A DNA stretch of 64,000 nucleotides, from assembly GCA_903813345.2 (NCBI GenBank), contig CAIIXF020000009.1:5820030-5884029 (forward strand). The letters run 5' to 3'. Below, piece by piece: positions 52,001 to 61,000 of this stretch. The notes below the pieces were generated by a model. It was not told where the DNA came from. It saw nothing but the letters and a program-made list of their open reading frames with translations, and searched no databases. This DNA is from Owenia fusiformis (Eukaryota > Annelida > Polychaeta > Sabellida > Oweniidae). A program made the position numbers and the translations under genes. Positions within the stretch are counted from its first letter, which is position 1. Each line of letters opens with the position of its first letter.

Positions 52001-55000
52001 TCCGAAAAATGATTTCAAGAAATTGTCAATTCCGAATCTTGTCAGACAGAAATTGTCCCTTCCTAGGATTGATCTCCCAAAGAAAAGTATCAACAAAAAA
52101 CTTTCACTTCCACGAACAGATTTTACCACCACTCTGTCACTTCCTGATATAGATTTTAAAACCTTGCCTCCCTTCACAAGGAAACTCAAGAAGAAATCAT
52201 TACCTAGGACCAATTTTGAAAGTGTAGAACATATTGATGATGTCTCTTTGAATCACTCCAAGCATATCAAGACCAAAATACCACCTGTACTCGTTGAACC
52301 TGATGACTCAAAATCTGACAAAGAAACCAAACATGATGGTGATGACATTCTGTTAACTGATACTGTGCCGCAAAAACCTGATTTTTATCTAGATACTGAT
52401 ACGAATGTAGACTCACCTGTCATTGATAAAAATGGTGCAGGAACAGAGGTCAATGATGACTCAACTCATATATATGAAAATATTGAGAAAAAGTTTGACA
52501 GAATTGAAACTTTACATGACGAAGACCATGAAATAGAAATGTGCTCTTCGGAAAGAGGATTTACATTCTCAAATGATGGAGAGTCCATACACTCTGATAG
52601 TACACTTGTACCTGATGAAAATATAATTGCACCTGATGAAAGCATAGTTGTACCAGATGAAAGTACACTTGCACCAGATGGGAGTGCTAGTGCAAAAGGT
52701 GGTGGTGCACATGTACTCGATACAAACCTTACTGACCAAGATGACCAAGTCAGCAATGTAGCATTCTTAGAATCTGAACAAAAACTTGAAATTGAGAATC
52801 CAAACAATTCAAACATAGACATTGATTTGGCACATGGTGATTTTGATGAGTCTAATCTGAGCCCAAGTCAGGGTCTGAGCTCAGACTTGCAAGTCCATTC
52901 CAATAAGCATGAACCTTTAAATTCTGACCCTGCATCCCTTCACACTTCCTCCCTGATGCAAACAGCAGGTATATCGTCCTCAAACTTTCTCTCATCTAGG
53001 GGTAAAATAACCATACTAATTCAATTACTAATATTCTTAGACCTTTATTTAAGGACTACTCTTGGTTGATTAAACTTTTTAACTTATACTAATCAAATCA
53101 GATTCCTTGAAGACTAAACATTAGGTAAAGCCCGATTTTTGGTACATTTGTGGATTTTTTGTCAAATTGGCAATATAAATTAAACCCTTCCATTAAGTCC
53201 TGGCAGCTTTTGATTAAGAAATTAGATAATGTTGGCTAAACTTCGTGATGTCAGACTAAAAAGGAAACAGAATTTGTAATGGAGCAGTCATACCTAAGCC
53301 ATGTGGGCTCACTGTTCTTCACCGTGTGAATACTTTTGGCGGTGCACGGTATGGATATATATGGTGGGCAAAACGAGTAGTTTTATGGCAAGATAACTAT
53401 ACCTCATCATACCAAATACAAGATTTAATTAATTAATTGAAAAAGAATTAGCCACACAGTGGTGAACAGTTATTCCACACAGCTATGTGACCGTTAGCAA
53501 GTAATATGTTGGAGGATTAACAATAAGTTAATTTTGTTTCTGTCCTGAAATTGGAAAAATGGCATCATTATTAAAAGCTGGCACGATTTACTGGATTTGT
53601 CTACTAGTGTATTTCTCAAGGCATGTAATGGTACACTGTATTATATTTCAAATTATTTGGTGTGGATTTTCGATTTCATAGGAGTAAATATGCATGAGCC
53701 CATGGTCTATGTCCACATATAACACCCAGGTATATTGAGCTTACTACCTCCTTTTTATGGGCCAATATGTATGACACCTTCATTATTACCCATTGCTTTT
53801 GCAGCTATCATTGTACAAGCTGGTGGTAGTTTATTTTCAATATTGTTTTCTTAAAAATTGTTTCAATTTTTGGAATCAATTAATTTTTTTTAATGAAACA
53901 TTTGTTTTAAACAACAATTAATAGAAGTAATATTTTATTTCATACCACAGTGATATTTCTATTTTGATAAATCTTTTTTTAGATAAATCAATGTGAAACT
54001 ATGAACCTGTGTTACAGACTATCTAGTTGTAAATTTAGTCATAACCATGGACATGATATCATTTCAGCATTTTCAACAGCACCTGTTGTTGATCCAATGG
54101 CAGTTGCACAACAAGTGGCTATTCAACAGGCAGCTGCACAACAGGCAGCTGTACAACAGGCAGCAGCTCAGCAGGCAGCTGTACAACAAGCAGCTGCTCA
54201 ACAGTTAGCTGCACAACAAGCTGCCCAGCAGTTAGCTGCACAACAGGCTGCACAGCAACAAGCTGCACAACAACTAGCTGCCCAACAAGCTGCCCAGCAG
54301 TTCACACAGCAGCAAACTTTGACACAAATTGTAAGTGATAAACTGACTCAAAACTTTTATGAAATATCTAATTCATAGTTAGTCTAGGTTCATTCAGTGT
54401 TTATGATTAGTTGAAATGCATTGATTAATTGTTTGTTTGTATGAATTGCATTGTGTTGATTTATTGTTTGTATGGATTTCATTGTGTTCATTCATTGTTT
54501 GTTTGTATGAATTTCATTGTGTTCATTCATTGTTTGTATGGATTTCATAGTGTTGATTCATTGTTTGTTTGTATGAATATCATTGTGTTGATTCATTGTT
54601 TGTTTGTATGAATTTCATTGTGTTGATTCATTATTTGTTTGTATGAATTTCATTGTGTTGATTCATTGTTTGTATGAATTTCATTATGTTGATTCATTGC
54701 TTGTTTGTATGAATTTCATTGTGTTGATTTATTGTTTGTTTGTATGACTTTCATTGTGTTGATTAATTGTTTGTTTGTATAGATTTCATTGTGTTGATTC
54801 ATTGTTTGTTTGTATGAATTTCATTTTGTTAATTCATTGTTTGTTTGTATGAATTTCATTGTGTTGATTCATTGTTTGTTTGTATGAATTCCAGTGTGTT
54901 GATTCATTCATTATTTGTTTATTACAGAATGCCCAGCAACAGCAGACAGCACAGCTGCAATCACAGCTGCAGAACCAGACATTGCAGAATCAGATCCTAC

Positions 55001-58000
55001 AGCAGACCATACAAACAGAGACTTTGAAGCAACAGCTGACAAGTATGCAGTCCCCACCACCAACAAAGGCCCCTGCCCCTGTGGTGTCCCCACAGGCATC
55101 CTATGCTCCCCAGTTTAATGGCCTAGAAGAGCCCCCTAAGTTTTCATACAAGAAACAGGTTGATAGGACCAAAGCCCCTGCCAAGGGGGAGGTGGATGCA
55201 GGTTCTCAAGGTGGATTTGGAACTCTGAAAGGGCAGTTTGAGAAACGACAGGTTGATCATCCAAGGCAATATGTACCTCCTCCACCACCCCCTATTGTCA
55301 CCAATGGGGATGTCCCTGAAAAAGGAGTTAAATTTTCCGAAAGTGTTCAGACAATATCGCCTGTGTCTCCAGATCCCCCTAAAGAGACAAAGGAAATTGG
55401 GACTGTAGCTCCTAAATCTTTACCTCCTTCACCGCCATCAACTCCTGCGCCACCCCCTCCCCCAGTTCCTACAATGTCATCTTCCAAGACATCATCAGAA
55501 AACAATGACACGCACCACCTAGATGCTGAAGAAAGAGCAAGGACTATCAAAATCGGTAAATTTGCCTGGCCTCCGAAGCAAGAAGTTGTCGAGAAAGAGG
55601 CAGTAAAAGTGAACAAGCTTCTGATAGATGAAGCCAAGGTGGACACCGAGATTCAGAAACCTGCAACAAACCAGGAGCGCCATGATCGCACCATGGAGTT
55701 GATTAGGTCTCGTAGTATGGATGCTAAAACGGCCGCAACAGCCCTCAAAGAACTGGTACGTTTCTCTTAAATATCTCAAATCAAAATGTTTTCACATTAT
55801 TATCCCAACGAACGAAGTTCGGTAGGGATATAGTGAAGCCCTCCGTCCGTCTGTCAGTCCGTCAGTCCGTCAGTCCGTCAGTCCGTCAGTCAGTCAGTCC
55901 GTCCATCCGTCCGGAGAATAACTCAAATACTAGTTGACAGATTTTCTTCATATTTAGTGGAAAGATGTATATTGGTTAATAGTTTTACGCAAAAAAAAAA
56001 TTTTCAAGATGGCCGCCGCTTTAAAAATGACGGGACTTTTTCGCAAAAATCATAAATTTTTCATTCTAAACCAAAGTAATTAATATTATTGTTTGAAATT
56101 CTGGAAGTATATTCGCAACATCTATCTATTTGACATATATTCCGTGTTTTTCATCCTGACCCCCAGGGGCCGTTTATCGGGGGTCAGGAAAACAGAAATT
56201 TTCGCTTATCTTTAGATCTTTCTGAAGTATAGCTTTATTATACTCAAATAAAAGGCAATTAAGAGTAGATTGCAAAAATTGTATCTTTTTTCTGATTCGA
56301 GCCTCGTAAAATTCAAAATGGCCGTCTTATGTACGATTTCGCAATAATTTTTCGATCCCTTTAAAGTATGGCTATATTATACTCAAATTGAAGGAATTTT
56401 GGAGTAGATCACAATTATGGTATATTTTTCAGACTCGTACCTCAGAAAATTCAAAATGGCTGCTTTGCAGGAATTTGCAATTCTAAAATCCAAATTGTTC
56501 AATTTTAACCAAAGTAATGAGTATAATTGATTAGAATTCGGTAATTGATATATTGTTCGTTGGGATTTGCTACTCCGCGGAGTTGCCCTTATCTAGTTTA
56601 CTAGATATGGATGGCAGGAGCAGACATTATGTTTTAATTCTCTCTTATTGATAGCATGAGATTTATTATTGGAATACATCATATCAGGACTGATTATCAG
56701 AAGTATTATATACTTTAATTATAGATGGCACTAGTAGTAGACTTCATTCATCTCGTGAATTTGTTTTGTTGATTATGAATATCAAAGTAATTTGATAATG
56801 AATAGACACATTTTAGTAAATAAATCTGTGACTGAATGTAGGATTAATGGCTCATTGATTACAGAAAATGCATAATAATAAAAAATGATTAGTGGAGTGG
56901 ATCCCAGTCTGTTCAATTGATGAACCACACAGTGTACCTACGTTTAAAAAATTGCTAAAATCAATATTGACATTTTAGAAAAAGGAAAATAAGACGCCTG
57001 AAATTCAGCACATCGACATGAAGGACCGTGCAAACAAACTGGAGAAATTAATGGCGAACAAGACCCCCACTGGTAGCGTTAAAGCCCTCCCTCCACCACC
57101 CCCTCCCCCTCAACCAGAGCCAGTAGTTCAGGCCACGAAAGCAACCGAGGAGGAACAGATATATGATACCATATTGCCAGTTACCAATATTGATGGTGAG
57201 CCATGAAAAATAGAATAAGTTGCATGAGATCACAATTGATAAAACAGAAACACATTTTTTAAAGATTTACATTGGAATCAATGACTAATGGACTTCATTT
57301 AGATTCACTATGCGCAAAATTAAAATAAAACTTGGATATGTTGATGAACACATGAACACAAAATGATTTACAGATTTAATTCACAATAAATTAACCTTTA
57401 TCCGCATTATATATAACTATAAATTATGAATTTAACCTATTCCATTCAGATGTAGCAGTTACTCAAGTTGATCCGTCAATGCTGGAGAATATTCAGACAG
57501 AGCTGTATGGCCCAAACACCGCCCCATACTACATGTACAATAAAACCCCTTGGGAGCTTCTTGTTAGGAAGGAGGTAGGTACCCATACTTATGTTTTATA
57601 ACTCATGCTAGAGAATTTTCAGACAGAGCTATATGGCCCAAACACTGACCCATACTACGTGTACAATAAGACCCCTATGGAGCACAGTGCCTACACACTC
57701 AAATGTTTTGTGACTAATGCTTAGGTATATGCAACCTCATCTTCCTAAGCAGGTGTCCAGAATCCGTACCTCCTTCTTTCCCCCTGCTATAACCAATTTG
57801 GAAGCACCTGATAAAACAGAATCACGTGATCTAATTATGCGCCAATGACATATATGATTGCTGTCGCAATGTTGTGACAGTGTATCAAATTGCGAGTTCT
57901 AAATTGGGGAAATGCTAACTGCTTATCGCAGGGGGGTAAAAAGAAAGAAGTATTTTGAAGCCCTGTGATCGGAGGATGATGTAACCTCACTTATCAATTT

Positions 58001-61000
58001 TTATTTTTTTAAAACCAATATACATTCATGCTGTAATTATGTAGAAAATGCCACGGCCATCATTGGGAGCTAACCTTCTAGTTTTTTTCTCTGCACAAAA
58101 TATGAATTGCACTAAAAATCTGTGAAAACAGAATTCTGCGTTTTTTCTACTGCTGTTGCATCAAAAAATGGAAAACTAGTTAGCATGCATGACACTTGTC
58201 AGTCTCAAATAAGTCATGTTTGTAATTCCTCATATTCTCTTTTGCAGGTATTTTCACCAAATGAAAAGTTGGACAATCCACTAGCATTAACCCTCACAAT
58301 GTGCCAAATTGTTATGGATGTGTATGAGTATCCATGTATTAGACTGAACAGAGAAGAAAAGGTCAAGATGAGACATCTCTTAGGTAAGCTTAATGAAAAT
58401 ACAGTGAAACCCATCCAATTTAGACTCCACTATGGGCACTTGCCAAATTGTTCAGATTGACAGGTGTTCACATTTAAAGGGTTTATAACATGGGAGTCTA
58501 TGCCAGATTAGAAAATGGGATGAAAAAATGTTGTCACTCAGTATATCTCTGAATCAAATGAAGAGGATATTAAAATAGAAAATCATTTGCTTGCAATTTT
58601 GTCACTCCTTATATCCCTGATTTCAAATATCTTGTTTCAAACAAGAAAATGCAGCAAACTCCTTGAGTCGAGGTCTCCAAGTCAAAAAATGCTTGACCCT
58701 CTCATATATCTGTTGATTATCCCTGTTTATAATTGATTCAAGCATTCTCAAAATTCATTTCGTTCGTTGCATACCTTCACTACCTGAGGCACAGGAGGTA
58801 CTGATTGCGAAAGGCTTGGAGATTGTGACTCAAGAGCATGAAGAGCGTGGCACTGAACGAACCTATATTCCTATTTGTTATTTGTTTAGTTGTTGGTTGG
58901 GTAACATGTTTATGACGTCACAAATGATGCGAAGAATCTTTAAACCAATCAGTGAAGTCTATATTAATTGTTTGTTTAGTTGTTGATGTGGCAATACGTG
59001 TCTGACGTCACAGTTGATTGCATCATATTCCAGTCACGCCATTTTACGACATTGCATAATTTTAGCTGATTTTGGCTTCATTTCACTTTATTTGAAAGAC
59101 TTTTTAAAATATAATAAGGAGTCAGTATTTTTTTTTATAAATATTAATATTTGAATTTGAGGTCAAAGTCCGAAAATTTGATCAACTGTTTGAAATCACA
59201 TTTTAAAGAGGTGAAGAAGTGAATAATTACAGGAGCAAACGTGATCAATGGTTCGAGGTCTCCCGCAAAGTAGTCACTACGCTCCTACTTCGCGCTGCCT
59301 TCGGCAGAGGAGACCTCGAAAAAATCTTGAATAATATAATTCACAAAAATGGAATACAGTGCCATCTATCCTAGAGATTAGAGAACCAAGTGTCAATTCA
59401 TATATTGTATTATGTATATTTACATTTTACATGTTTTCAGAGAGCCACAACGTTACAGTGGAGAATATGACTTCCAGCAACCATAAGGGTCAGACCAAGA
59501 GAACAGTGGTTGAGTTAGCCAAAGACTTCCCCCTTTACTTCAGTAGATTGTTTCCTATAAATGTAAGTTATGAAATAGTATTAAGATATGTATTATTACA
59601 GTTGAAAAAGGATCCAGATGTGATCTGAAACGCCCATTAATAATCCAACCTGAAGAACATGTTTAAGAATAAAAGTATTAAGATAGATTCCCCAAGATAA
59701 AATGTGTCTCATTCTTATTTGTCCTTATATATGCATCCCTTCTTTTGTCAGTTTTGTGATCTTGTTGGAAAGGCGACATAGCTGCCAGGTATAAATGTTA
59801 TAGTGCTTTAGTGACCAAGGAATGGGAAATCAACATTTTCAAATCCAAATTGTCATGTACCCCTATAGCTATTTTTGACAATTTGACGTGGTTTTTAATT
59901 GCATAATTAATTCATATAAATGCAATATTTAACATTTCTCATGAAGGTTACAAGCACCATTAACATGTTCCTTAAGTTATACTTGTACATGTATAACATT
60001 GAAATCTTTGTCTTTTTTTATTTTTTTATTTATTTCATTAAAACATAATACTTATACTTCATATATGTGCTACAGGGAGGCAGTAAGCTTTCCAGGCCCC
60101 ATATGCTAGCAGTCAGCCATGCAGGTATACATCTATGCAAAAGAGACCAAGAAGCAAATGAACACACCATCAAAATACTGCAGTCGCATAAGTAAGTACA
60201 GCTACCCTGTTTCTCATTGGCCTGGCAACTTGCCTGTCCTCTTACTATTGCAGAGGATTTACAGTTTCAATGTTGATAAGATTTTAATGATATCAAATGT
60301 AGTTTCTTGTACTTTCAGGAGTTTGAATGAAAAATTTATGTTAGCTATTTATTACAAGTAGGAAATGCGATGGCATGATTTCTCACTTCATTTTAGATTT
60401 GGATATTGGTTAGGTCAAGAATAATATCCAGAAAAGTATTTTTCAAAAGAACTCTTGTTAGGAGTTTTTTAAGTCATCTGAATTAAATTATTTTGATTTT
60501 AGATTTGACAAAATAATTGATGTCAGTGTCCCGAAAAAACATACAGTACAAATACGTCTTGCTGATGATTGGTTGATACTTTACACCAATAGGGTGAGTG
60601 GATTATGGAGTAAATTCTAGTGAGATGCCATATCAGGGGTTTCACTTGAATTTCTCACAAGCTAAGCTAATCAAAATAACAAGCAAAATGGAAATCATAA
60701 GTTTAACATGGAAAGTTGAAAAGTCCCTAAAAACAACAGGCGATTTTGTGAAAACAACCAGTGAAAACCACCTGTTACCTGCTGCTAATGAAACATGATG
60801 GGGTCATATATTGAGAGGGATTGAATATGGGTTTTATCTTAATATTTGTCTTAATGAACATCTATGGAGTCACAAATAGGTAGGTGTTCACTACAGAGAG
60901 GGGATTTTAAACGAGTCAATGTAAAATGTGACTTGAAATGGTGTTCACTTAACAGAGGTGTTCACTACTAAGAGGTGTTCACTAAAGACAGGTTTTGCTG

